Source: Hydrogenophaga sp. | Lineage (GTDB): Bacteria; Pseudomonadota; Gammaproteobacteria; Burkholderiales; Burkholderiaceae_C | Assembly: GCF_014773545.1 (NCBI RefSeq) | Contig: NZ_SDDV01000007.1 | Coordinates: 55,603 to 119,602 of the forward strand | Direction: 5' to 3' | DNA length: 64,000 bases | In this document: one piece after another, positions 34,854 through 44,886 of the stretch | How the letters are laid out: the number at the start of each line of letters is the position of its first letter | Position numbering within the stretch: position 1 is the stretch's first letter | Notes under the pieces: model-generated | What the model saw: the letters and a program-made list of their open reading frames with translations, nothing else | Database searches by the model: none | What the model was told of the DNA's origin: nothing | Position numbers and translations under genes: made by a program

Positions 34854-36164
34854 ATGACCGTGCATGTTGAAACCCTGGAAAAGCTCGAGCGCAAGATCAC
34901 TTTCACGCTGCCCACCGCTGTGATCGATGGTGAGGTTGCCAGCCGCTTGCGGCGTCTGGCGCGCGAGGTCAAGCTGGACGGCTTTCGTCCTGGCAAGGTG
35001 CCGGTGAACGTGATCGCGCAGCGCTACGGGTATTCGGTGCAGTACGAGGTGCTCAACGACAAGGTCAGCGCCGCCTTTGCCGACGCCGCCCAGCAAGCCC
35101 AGTTGCGTGTGGCCGGCGCGCCCAAGATCACCGAAAATGCAGCCGCCCCCGAAGGACAACTGGCCTTTGATGCGGTGTTCGAGGTCTATCCCGAGGTCAA
35201 ACTCGGTGCGCTTGCCGACCTGACGGTGGAGAAAGTGGTGGTGGAGGTGGGCGAGGCCGCGATCGATCGCACGCTGGATATATTGCGCAAGCAGCGCCGC
35301 ACCTTTGCCCAGCGCGAGCCGGCTCAGGTGGCGCAGGACGGCGACCGCGTCAGCATCGACTTTGAGGGCAAGGTCGACGGCGAGTCGTTCGAGGGCGGCA
35401 AGGCCGATGCGTTTGAGTTCATCGTCGGCGACGGCCAGATGCTCAAAGAGTTTGAAGACGCGGTGCGCGGCATGAAGGTCGGCGAGTCCAAGACGTTCCC
35501 GCTCGCGTTCCCGGCCGACTACCACGGCAAAGAGGTGGCGGGCAAGTCGGCTGACTTCATGGTCACGCTCAACAAGATCGAAGCCGCCGAGCTGCCGGCG
35601 GTGGACGAGGCGCTGGCCCGGGCGCTCGGTATTGCCGAGGGCACGGTCGAGGCCATGCGCACCGACGTGCGCAAGAATCTGGAGCGCGAAGTCAAGCGCC
35701 GCGTGCAGGCGCGCAACAAGCAAGCTGCGCTGGACGCGCTGTCGGCCCAGGCCGAGCTCGATCTGCCCCAATCGGCGGTGCAGGCCGAGCTGGACCGCTT
35801 GGTCGAGGCGGCCCGTGCCGACCTCAAGCAGCGCGGCGTTCCCGATGCCGAGAAGGCGCCGATTCCACGCGAGATGTTTCTTCCCCAGGCCGAGCGCCGC
35901 GTGCGCCTGGGCCTGGTGGTGGCTGAACTGATGCGCGCGCACGACCTGCGTGCCCGACCCGAGCAGGTCCGGGCGCACGTCCAGGAATTGGCGGCTTCGT
36001 ATGAGAAGCCGGCCGAAGTGCTGCGCTGGTACACCAGCGACAAGGCCCGCATGGCCGAGGTCGAAGGCGTCGTGATGGAAAACAACGTCACCGACCTCAT
36101 CTTGTCGCAGGCCCGGGTGACTGAGAAGGTGCAGAGCTTTGACGAATTGATGGGCTCGTCCTGA
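34854..36164 (+). CDS. tig: Trigger factor
   Basis: 436 residues from ATG 34854 (ribosome site TTTGGAGAAA). The N-terminal ribosome-binding domain has the signature GFRPGKVP (VKLDGFRPGKVPVNVI). A FKBP-type prolyl isomerase domain lies near 160-245 (GDRVSIDFEGKVDGESFEGG), and the helical C-terminal cradle follows. It is the ribosome-bound chaperone for nascent chains. Order tig-clpP-clpX-lon is the classic proteostasis cluster. Confidence 0.97.
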   Translation: MTVHVETLEKLERKITFTLPTAVIDGEVASRLRRLAREVKLDGFRPGKVPVNVIAQRYGYSVQYEVLNDKVSAAFADAAQQAQLRVAGAPKITENAAAPEGQLAFDAVFEVYPEVKLGALADLTVEKVVVEVGEAAIDRTLDILRKQRRTFAQREPAQVAQDGDRVSIDFEGKVDGESFEGGKADAFEFIVGDGQMLKEFEDAVRGMKVGESKTFPLAFPADYHGKEVAGKSADFMVTLNKIEAAELPAVDEALARALGIAEGTVEAMRTDVRKNLEREVKRRVQARNKQAALDALSAQAELDLPQSAVQAELDRLVEAARADLKQRGVPDAEKAPIPREMFLPQAERRVRLGLVVAELMRAHDLRARPEQVRAHVQELAASYEKPAEVLRWYTSDKARMAEVEGVVMENNVTDLILSQARVTEKVQSFDELMGSS

Positions 36165-36302
36165 TCCTCAGCCGGTTTTTCACCCCCTGACGCAGGCCCT
36201 GTGTATTGGGCTGGCTGGCGGATGGCGGCAGCGGGGTCAAGTCGGCAGGGTTAAAGTAGCGGGCGCGGCCATGGTTTGGCCGCAACACACGGAGAAAAAG
36301 GC

Positions 36303-36920
36303 ATGAGCGCAATGGACATTCAAGGCCTGGGCATGGTGCCCATGGTGATCGAGCAGTCGGGCCGGGGCGAGCGCGCCTACGACATCTATTCGCGCCTGCT
36401 CAAAGAGCGCGTGATTTTTCTGGTTGGCCCGGTCAATGACCAGTCGGCCAATCTGGTGGTGGCGCAGTTGCTGTTTCTGGAGAGCGAAAACCCCGACAAG
36501 GACATTTCGTTCTACATCAATTCGCCGGGCGGCTCAGTCAGCGCCGGTATGGCGATTTTTGACACCATGAATTTCATCAAGTCCGACGTCTCGACGCTGT
36601 GCATAGGCATGGCCGCCAGCATGGGTGCTTTCCTGTTGGCCGCCGGTGCCAAGGGCAAGCGCTATTCGCTGCCGAATTCCAAGGTCATGATTCATCAGCC
36701 GCTGGGTGGCACCCAGGGCCAGGCGACCGAAATCGAGATCCACGCGCGCGAAATCCTCAAAACCCGCGAACAGCTCAACAAGATTTTGGCCGATCGCACC
36801 GGCCAGCCGCTGGAGAAGATCGAGCGCGACACCGAACGCGACTACTACCTGTCGGCGCACGAGTCGGCCCAGTACGGCCTGATCGACAAGGTGATCGACA
36901 AGCGTCCCGGCCAGTCCTGA
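36303..36920 (+). CDS. clpP: ATP-dependent Clp protease proteolytic subunit
   Basis: 205 residues from ATG 36303 (ribosome site GGAG upstream). The catalytic serine is in [15 protein letters not shown] and the histidine in [14 protein letters not shown]; the N-terminal region [20 protein letters not shown] is highly conserved. It forms the tetradecameric peptidase chamber that works with ClpX, encoded 85 bases downstream. Confidence 0.98.
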   Translation: MSAMDIQGLGMVPMVIEQSGRGERAYDIYSRLLKERVIFLVGPVNDQSANLVVAQLLFLESENPDKDISFYINSPGGSVSAGMAIFDTMNFIKSDVSTLCIGMAASMGAFLLAAGAKGKRYSLPNSKVMIHQPLGGTQGQATEIEIHAREILKTREQLNKILADRTGQPLEKIERDTERDYYLSAHESAQYGLIDKVIDKRPGQS

Positions 36921-37005
36921 TCTCCTTCGGTCGCCGCGCCCACGCCCTTGCGGCTTGGATTACCATTGTTACCACCCACATTCACCGCCCAACCCGACCC
37001 TGCTC

Positions 37006-38271
37006 ATGGCCGATAAAAAAGTCGCCTCCGGTGAAAAAACGCTCTACTGCTCGTTTTGTGGCAAGAGCCAGCACGAGGTCAAGAAACTGATCGCCGGCCC
37101 TTCGGTGTTCATTTGTGACGAGTGCATTGCATTGTGCAACGACATCGTGCGCGACGAATTGCCCAGCCAGGCCGCAGGCAAGGCTTTGGGCGACGATGTG
37201 CCCACGCCGTCAGCTCTCAAGTCCAACCTGGACGGCTACGTGATCGGCCAGTCGGCGGCCAAGCGCGCGCTCGCGGTGGCGGTCTACAACCACTACAAGC
37301 GGCTGCGCCACAAACGCACGGCGCGCAAGGATGAGGTCGAACTGACCAAGAGCAACATTTTGCTGATCGGCCCAACCGGCTCGGGTAAGACCTTGCTGGC
37401 CCAGACCATGGCGCGCATGCTCAACGTGCCCTTCGTCATGGCTGACGCCACCACGCTGACCGAGGCCGGCTACGTGGGCGAAGACGTGGAAAACATCATC
37501 TCCAAGCTGCTGCAGAGCTGCAGCTATGACGTCGAGCGGGCACAGCAAGGCATCGTCTACATCGACGAGATCGACAAAATCACCCGCAAGTCGGACAACC
37601 CATCGATCACGCGCGACGTCTCGGGCGAGGGCGTGCAGCAAGCGCTGCTCAAGCTGATCGAAGGCACCATGGCGTCGGTGCCGCCGCAGGGCGGGCGCAA
37701 GCACCCGAATCAGGATTTTCTGCAGGTCGACACCACCAACATCTTGTTCATTTGCGGCGGCGCCTTCGCCGGTCTGGAAAAAATCGTAGAAAATCGGACC
37801 GAAGCCTGCGGCATGGGCTTTGGCGCGCAGGTCAAGAGCAAGCAGCAGCGCAGCCTGAGCGAGACTTTCAAGGAAATAGAGCCTGAAGACCTGATCAAGT
37901 ACGGACTAATCCCCGAGTTGGTCGGCCGCCTGCCCGTGGTCGCCGCGCTGGCCGAGCTCAGCGAGGAGGCTCTGGTCGAAATCCTGACCGAACCCAAAAA
38001 TGCCGTGGTCAAGCAGTTTTCTCAGTTGCTGTCGATGGAGGGCGCTGAATTGGAAGTTCGTCCGGCGGCCCTGAAGGCGATTGCGCGCAAGGCGCTGGCG
38101 CGAAAAACCGGTGCGCGCGGTCTGCGCTCTATCCTGGAAAATGCGCTGATCGACACCATGTTCGATTTGCCTGGCCTGAACAACGTCGAAAAGGTGGTGG
38201 TGGAAGAGTCAACCATAGTGGAGAACAAACCGCCCTTGCTGGTCTACCGCGAGGCGGCCAAGCAGGCCTGA
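37006..38271 (+). CDS. clpX: ATP-dependent Clp protease ATPase subunit ClpX
   Basis: 421 residues from ATG 37006. The N-terminal zinc-binding domain has [14 protein letters not shown] and [12 protein letters not shown]. The AAA+ core carries the Walker [15 protein letters not shown], Walker [11 protein letters not shown], pore loops and sensor II region. It unfolds tagged substrates and feeds ClpP; encoded in the tig-clpP-clpX-lon run. Confidence 0.98.
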   Translation: MADKKVASGEKTLYCSFCGKSQHEVKKLIAGPSVFICDECIALCNDIVRDELPSQAAGKALGDDVPTPSALKSNLDGYVIGQSAAKRALAVAVYNHYKRLRHKRTARKDEVELTKSNILLIGPTGSGKTLLAQTMARMLNVPFVMADATTLTEAGYVGEDVENIISKLLQSCSYDVERAQQGIVYIDEIDKITRKSDNPSITRDVSGEGVQQALLKLIEGTMASVPPQGGRKHPNQDFLQVDTTNILFICGGAFAGLEKIVENRTEACGMGFGAQVKSKQQRSLSETFKEIEPEDLIKYGLIPELVGRLPVVAALAELSEEALVEILTEPKNAVVKQFSQLLSMEGAELEVRPAALKAIARKALARKTGARGLRSILENALIDTMFDLPGLNNVEKVVVEESTIVENKPPLLVYREAAKQA

Positions 38272-38370
38272 GTCGCTGCCGGCGTACACCGGCGCCGGCG
38301 TTTAATTTGTCTGCGGGGCAGCTTGATTGCGTCGGCGTCAGCCCCACCTGCCCATTTTGTCGAGGTTGAT

Positions 38371-40806
<2,436 letters not shown>

Positions 40807-40900
40807 AGCTGAAAACGGCTTGGTTTTTCTGGTGCGTGTTCTTTTTTTTGGGTTAGAATGCAAGGCTTCTGACAAAAGCCAGAAACATCGCCAGAAACAT

Positions 40901-40976
<76 letters not shown>

Positions 40977-40982
40977 GCATTC

Positions 40983-41009
40983 AAAGGGAAGTCCGACTTC
41001 CCTTTTTTG
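40983..41009 (+). terminator. Rho-independent terminator after tRNA-Gly copy 1
   Basis: Perfect 10-bp stem AAAGGGAAGT/ACTTCCCTTT with a CCG loop, running into a T tract (TTTTTTG). It lies between the first tRNA-Gly and tRNA-Cys. Confidence 0.85.
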
Positions 41010-41058
41010 TCGATTTTTGTCGATGTCAGGGCGGTTGATTTTCAGCCGCCTTGCACGG

Positions 41059-41132
41059 GGCGCGATAGCAAAGCGGTTATGCAACGGATTGCAAATCCGT
41101 CTAGCCCGGTTCGACTCCGGGTCGCGCCTCCA
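41059..41132 (+). tRNA. tRNA-Cys(GCA)
   Basis: Acceptor GGCGCGA/TCGCGCC with T73 and encoded CCA. Anticodon stem-loop CGGAT-TGCAAAT-type with GCA anticodon. T arm CCCGG-TTCGACT-CCGGG. Lies between the two identical tRNA-Gly genes. Confidence 0.96.
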
Positions 41133-41155
41133 GTTGCCAGGTGGTGGCAAAAAAT

Positions 41156-41231
<76 letters not shown>

Positions 41232-41321
41232 GTTTCTGCATTCTGACTGGGTGAATCGGCTGACCTTGCTGCGTTCGCTCTGAAGGCCGACTGTGGCTCG
41301 ACCTGAGACAATCCCCACTGG

Positions 41322-41372
41322 GCCTCGATGGTGAAATAGGTAGACACAGCGGACAAAAAATCTGTTTTGTCA
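41322..41372 (+). pseudogene. tRNA-Leu 5'-half remnant
   Basis: GCCTCGATGGTGAAATAGG followed by TAGACACAGCGGAC is an acceptor strand, D arm and 5' anticodon stem of a leucine tRNA, 26 of 33 bases like the intact tRNA-Leu(UAA) start at 41533. The anticodon loop is replaced by a GACAAAA/TTTTGTC hairpin, U33 is missing, and no variable arm, T arm or 3' acceptor follows. It is taken as a decayed or truncated tRNA. Confidence 0.6.
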
Positions 41373-41532
41373 AGTCTTTTTTGCTCATGCCGCCAGGGAA
41401 AAAAATCAGCAGTGACAATGGGTTGCGAGCATCAAAGGTGTAGCTTTGTGATTCGCCGTTATGGCCAGGAGCCAAGCAGGAGCCAAGCCGGAGCCAACAG
41501 AAAGTGGTGTAGGCTCCAAAGCATCATGTAAT

Positions 41533-41844
41533 GCCCGAGTGGTGAAATCGGTAGACACAAGGGACTTAAACAATTTGAGCCTTCGGGGGGAAACGCCCGA
41601 AGTGAAGCCCGTCAAAGTCGGCGAAAGCCCTGGATGCTCCGGCATCCGAGCCAACGCCGAGCCAAGCCCAAGCCTGATAGATGGGAAGGTGTAGAGAGCA
41701 GACGGCGGGCACCTACGGCCCAAGGCTATGGTGAAGGCGTGCTCCAGACCACGAACAGCGCATGCGCTGGCGGCGAAAGCCGAAGGGGTAAGAAAATCCC
41801 TCGACCTCGCGGTCGTGCCGGTTCGATTCCGGCCTCGGGCACCA
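41533..41844 (+). tRNA. tRNA-Leu(UAA) interrupted by a group I intron
   Basis: The 5' exon (41533-41567) begins GCCCGAG with the D arm GTG-AAATCGGTAGA-CAC and stops after CTT of the anticodon loop. The 3' exon (41793-41844) continues AAAA-TCCCT, variable arm, T arm GCCGG-TTCGATT-CCGGC, acceptor CTCGGGC, A73 and CCA. Joining them gives stem AGGGA/TCCCT and loop CTTAAAA, anticodon UAA. The break falls between U34 and A35, the site used by cyanobacterial and plastid trnL(UAA) introns. A terminator follows at 41851. Confidence 0.93.
41568..41792 (+). ncRNA. Group I (IC3-type) self-splicing intron, 225 nt
   Basis: The intron follows an exon ending in U and ends in G (GGGGTAAG), as group I introns do. 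GAG at 41577-41579 can pair with the exon CUU as internal guide. The core GAGCCAAGC at 41659-41667 and CAACGCCGAGCCAAGC context resemble the Azoarcus tRNA-Ile intron. P7 is a perfect GAGCA (41696-41700) with TGCTC (41740-41744), and the G-binding AGACGG segment follows the 5' strand. No homing endonuclease frame is present, so it is a minimal intron expected to splice itself from the tRNA. Confidence 0.9.
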
Positions 41845-41850
41845 ATTCAA

Positions 41851-41882
41851 GCCGCTTCCTTGCGGGAGCGGCTTTTTATTTT
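41851..41882 (+). terminator. Rho-independent terminator after tRNA-Leu(UAA)
   Basis: Nine-pair stem GCCGCTTCC/GGGAGCGGC with loop TTGC, followed by TTTTTATTTT. It ends the tRNA cluster transcript. Confidence 0.85.
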
Positions 41883-42023
41883 GGTGCGCCCGGCGCGGGC
41901 GCACATCTGCGGGTGCAAGTCCCGCTGGCATTCACCGTGTGTCGAGTTCCGTGCGATTGCGTCCCTCGTCGCAGCCGGCCGCTCGTGGGCGCAGCGGCGG
42001 GCCAAAGCGCTGCGAACGGCCGC

Positions 42024-42746
42024 TTAATCCAGCCCCAGTTGTTGCGTCCAGTAGCGCAGCTTGGCCAGCGTCCAGCCCATTTCACGGGCGCTGCGCGACT
42101 GGTTCCAGCGGTTGCGCTTGAGCAGTTGTTCGAGCTGTTCGCGGTCAGGCGCGCCGGCTTCCATGCTGGGCAGTTGAATCGACTCAGCCTCGAGCGTGGG
42201 GCCGGGGTAGAGGGTCATGGCTCGTTCCAGAATGTTTTCCAGCTCGCGGACATTCCCGGGGAATTCGTAGCGCCCGAGCAATTGGAGTGCCGCTGGGGTG
42301 ATGCAGGGGGCGGCGGCTTCGCCGTTGCGTTGTGCCAGGCGCTCGAGCAGGGCGCGCACGAGTTCGGCAAGGTCATTGCGCCGCTCGCGCAGGGGCGCAA
42401 TGCGGAGTTCGATCACGTATTCTGATTCGATCAGCGTCTGCGGTATGGCGCCGCAGTTGACGGCCACGAATGGGCCATCGGCCCGGTGGCTGCAGGCGTG
42501 CAGGGAGCGCGCCACAAGCTCCTTGCCCGTGCCTGATTCGCCCAGCACCAGTTCCAGGCCCAGGCCGTCGGGCAGGCGCATGTCGGTGATGAGCAGGTCG
42601 TACGCTTGCTGCGCCAGGTAGTGCCGCGCCTGGGCCAGATCGGCGGCCGCATCCACCTGGTAACCGACCTTGAGCAGAGTCAGCTCATAAAGCGTACGAA
42701 GGTCGGGCTCATCGTCAACAACCAGCAGGCGATGGGGTTGGGGCAT
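42024..42746 (-). pseudogene. NtrC/PilR-type sigma-54 response regulator with two internal deletions
   Basis: 240 residues from ATG 42746 where about 450 are usual. The receiver starts normally ([18 protein letters not shown]; phospho-site in [13 protein letters not shown]) but breaks off and continues at the Walker [17 protein letters not shown]. After [13 protein letters not shown] it jumps to [16 protein letters not shown], losing the GAFTGA loop, Walker B and sensor region. The C-terminal HTH ([20 protein letters not shown]) is intact. Both junctions stay in frame, so a short protein may be made, but ATPase and sigma-54 activation should be lost. It resembles PilR/NtrC members; no pilS-like kinase is adjacent. 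Confidence 0.75.
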
Positions 42747-43284
42747 CGGCCGAGTTTAAAACAGGATCAGGACGTCAAACTGCGTCGTCCATCATGAAGC
42801 CCCCATCGTTTTGCGCTGCAAGCCCGCGTTGCGTGCCATGCAAGACAGCTCGTGGGATCGCCTTTGTTGCAGCAAGCATGACTCCAGGTCTGCTATTGAT
42901 CCGGCCCGGTGAAGTATCAACCGTTCGCCCTGAGCTTGGCCTGTCCTGAGCTGGTCGAAGGGTCGAAGGGCTTCCTTCGACAAGCTCAGGACAGTCGGAA
43001 ATACAAGCTCAGCCCGAACGGAACTCAAGATTTCACCGGGCCGGAGCAATAGGAGTCAAGCGAAAGAGAGCTGTGCGGTTTGCCGCGCGCACCGGCATAT
43101 GATCTAAGGTGTTGGCTCAGCGGAAAACCTGCTACAGCAAGCTGCATCCAAGCTCGGCGTTACCCCGGTGCGGACTTCATGCTCTGGCTTAAAATCTCCC
43201 GTTTCCCCGCCTAAGGGCGCACCGGTTCGAGGCAGCAGCATCGATCGCTGATTTTTTCCGACTTCACCGCTTCAGTGAGCTCTC
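42747..43284. other. Gene-free stretch containing MITE copy 2
   Basis: About 540 bases between the deleted regulator and the DUF6806-like gene. The middle is the repeat element at 42895-43050. The remainder, 43051-43284, shows no convincing frame and probably contains the promoter of the following gene. Confidence 0.6.
42895..43050. repeat. MITE-like element copy 2
   Basis: 156 bases starting ATTGATCCGGCCCGGTGAA and ending TTCACCGGGCCGGAGCAAT. Nearly identical to the copy in dnaX except for an extra 24 bases of duplicated REP core (GGCCTGTCCTGAGCTGG region). Intergenic. Confidence 0.88.
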
Positions 43285-43908
43285 ATGACTCGAGATAACG
43301 CGCCTTTTGAAATTCATGTGCATGGCGATGTGAGCCTGCGCCAAGACGTGGTGTTCAGCCAGATTCAGGATGCACTCAAGCCCTTGTGGCAGTACGCCGG
43401 CGCCCGCTCGCTGGCGGCCGCGGCAGAAAGCGCTTATGAAGATGAGCCGGGCATTCGCTTCGACGCCGCTGCCCATGTGCTGCAGATTTGCTGGACCGTC
43501 CCCGGCGACGAGGACTTTCGCCAGGTGATCGAAGAGGCTTGCATGGGGCTGAACGAAATTACCGCCGCGGGCGCAGCGCTGGAAGTCTCGTTCTACGACA
43601 CCGAATACGACGAGGAAGACCAGTCGAGCGAGGAAGATGCGCGCGACGACTTCCTGATGTGCTTTGTCGGCCCGACCCCGGCCGCCATCATGCAGGTGCA
43701 GCGCGATCTGCTGGTGCAGGACGTGGTGCACGTGATGGAGCGGCACTTTGACGCCGCCGAGCTCGATGGGGTAGTCGCTGCCGTGGACAAGCTGTTTGGC
43801 GAGCGTTTTGACGCGCTGGAGAATTCGATGCGACTGGGCCGCCCGCCGCGTGGCCATGGCGGTTCATCGGGCCACGGCGGATCGCGCAAGCCTCGTCATC
43901 TGCACTGA
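43285..43908 (+). CDS. Conserved Burkholderiales protein (DUF6806-like)
   Basis: 207 residues from ATG 43285. The start APFEIHVHGDVSLRQDV, the central FDAAAHVLQICWTVPGDEDF with RQVIEEACMGLNE, and VGPTPAAIMQVQRDLLVQDV are conserved segments I recall from Comamonadaceae proteins named DUF6806. A stretch of acidic residues (YDEEDQSSEEDARDD) and a Gly/His-rich basic tail (RGHGGSSGHGGSRKPRHLH) flank the core. No membrane segment. Function unknown. Confidence 0.75.
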   Translation: MTRDNAPFEIHVHGDVSLRQDVVFSQIQDALKPLWQYAGARSLAAAAESAYEDEPGIRFDAAAHVLQICWTVPGDEDFRQVIEEACMGLNEITAAGAALEVSFYDTEYDEEDQSSEEDARDDFLMCFVGPTPAAIMQVQRDLLVQDVVHVMERHFDAAELDGVVAAVDKLFGERFDALENSMRLGRPPRGHGGSSGHGGSRKPRHLH

Positions 43909-43941
43909 GAAGTGCCCTCTTTTCGTTGGGCTTAGCCTCTT

Positions 43942-44073
43942 ATTGATCCGGCCCGGTGCAGTCTTGACTTCCGTTTCGGCTGAGCTTGTATTTCCGACTG
44001 TCCTGAGCTTGTCGAAGGAAGCCCTTCGACAGGCTCAGGGCGAACGGTTGATACTTCAGCGGGCCGGATCAAT
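43942..44073. repeat. MITE-like element copy 3 (inverted)
   Basis: 132 bases, opposite orientation to copies 1 and 2, starting ATTGATCCGGCCCGGTGCA and ending GCGGGCCGGATCAAT. Flanked by GCCTCT on both sides (43935 and 44075), a possible target-site duplication. It ends seven bases before the murI stop codon. Confidence 0.85.
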
Positions 44074-44079
44074 AGCCTC

Positions 44080-44886
44080 TCAGACCTGGAGCGGGCTGGC
44101 CTGGCCTGCGTTGGCCAGCCAGCGCTGTGCGGCGCGTGTCAACGCCACCGGATCGCCGGTGCTGAGCAGCTTCAGGGCTGCGGGCTTGCTGCTGGCACCG
44201 GCTGCCAGGCCGAGCAGCGCGCGCGTGCGGAGCGCCACCGGGGTGCCGGTCTCTATCAGCGACACGGCCGGCCCGCACAAGGCGCCGAGCTGCTCGCTGG
44301 CAAAGGGGTAATGCGTGCAGCCCAGCACCAGTGTATCGATCGGGCCGGATTCGGGTGCCGCCGTCTGCAAGGCGTCAATGTAGCGTTCGCACAGCGCTTG
44401 TGTGGCGGTCAGATCGCCGCGTTCTATTGCGTCAGCCAGGCCGTCGCAGGGCTGACAGAGAAAGTGCAGCGGCCGCGCGCTGTCGCTCTCGGTGCGGCGG
44501 CGCAGTTGTACAAAGCGCGCGCTTTGCAGCGTGCCGCGTGTGGCCAGCACGCCGATGCGGCCGCTGTGGCTGCGTGCGGCAGCCGGTTTGAGGGCCGGCT
44601 CGACACCCACGATGGGCAGGTCGGGGTGATGTTGGCGCAGGCTGTCGATCGCCAGCGCGGTCGCTGTATTGCAGGCCACCACCAGCGCGTCGATGGCGTG
44701 GCGCTGGCGCAAGGCGTTGGCGATGCGCTGTGTGCGCTCGACCACCTGCCAACTGTGGCGCTCGCCATAGGGCGCGTGGCTGCTGTCGGCCAGATAGACG
44801 AAGCGCGCGCCGGCAATCTCAGCCAACAGAGCGCGCAGCACGCTCAGGCCGCCGACCCCGCTGTCGAAGACGCCAATGGTTTTCAA
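44080..44886 (-). CDS. murI: Glutamate racemase
   Basis: 268 residues from TTG 44886, whose TTGA overlaps the fumarase stop; the longer frame to 44940 runs inside fumarase and is unlikely. LKTIGVFDSGVGGLSVLRAL is the family start. Catalytic cysteines are in VVACNTATALA and LGCTHYPFASEQLG. It makes D-glutamate for peptidoglycan in the cytoplasm. Coupled expression with fumarase is implied by the overlap. Its stop is part of TGAGAGGCTATTGATCC at the edge of the MITE. Confidence 0.95.
   Translation of the reverse strand: MKTIGVFDSGVGGLSVLRALLAEIAGARFVYLADSSHAPYGERHSWQVVERTQRIANALRQRHAIDALVVACNTATALAIDSLRQHHPDLPIVGVEPALKPAAARSHSGRIGVLATRGTLQSARFVQLRRRTESDSARPLHFLCQPCDGLADAIERGDLTATQALCERYIDALQTAAPESGPIDTLVLGCTHYPFASEQLGALCGPAVSLIETGTPVALRTRALLGLAAGASSKPAALKLLSTGDPVALTRAAQRWLANAGQASPLQV

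Noticed and set aside
41406..41723. 105-residue minus-strand frame across the tRNA-Leu intron
   Set aside because: It lies over structured intron and tRNA sequence and has no domain; not an intron endonuclease.
43221..43236. TTCGAGGCAGCA as the missing 3' half of the broken tRNA-Leu
   Set aside because: It has seven matching acceptor bases by chance but no T stem, variable arm or CCA, and lies 1.9 kb away.
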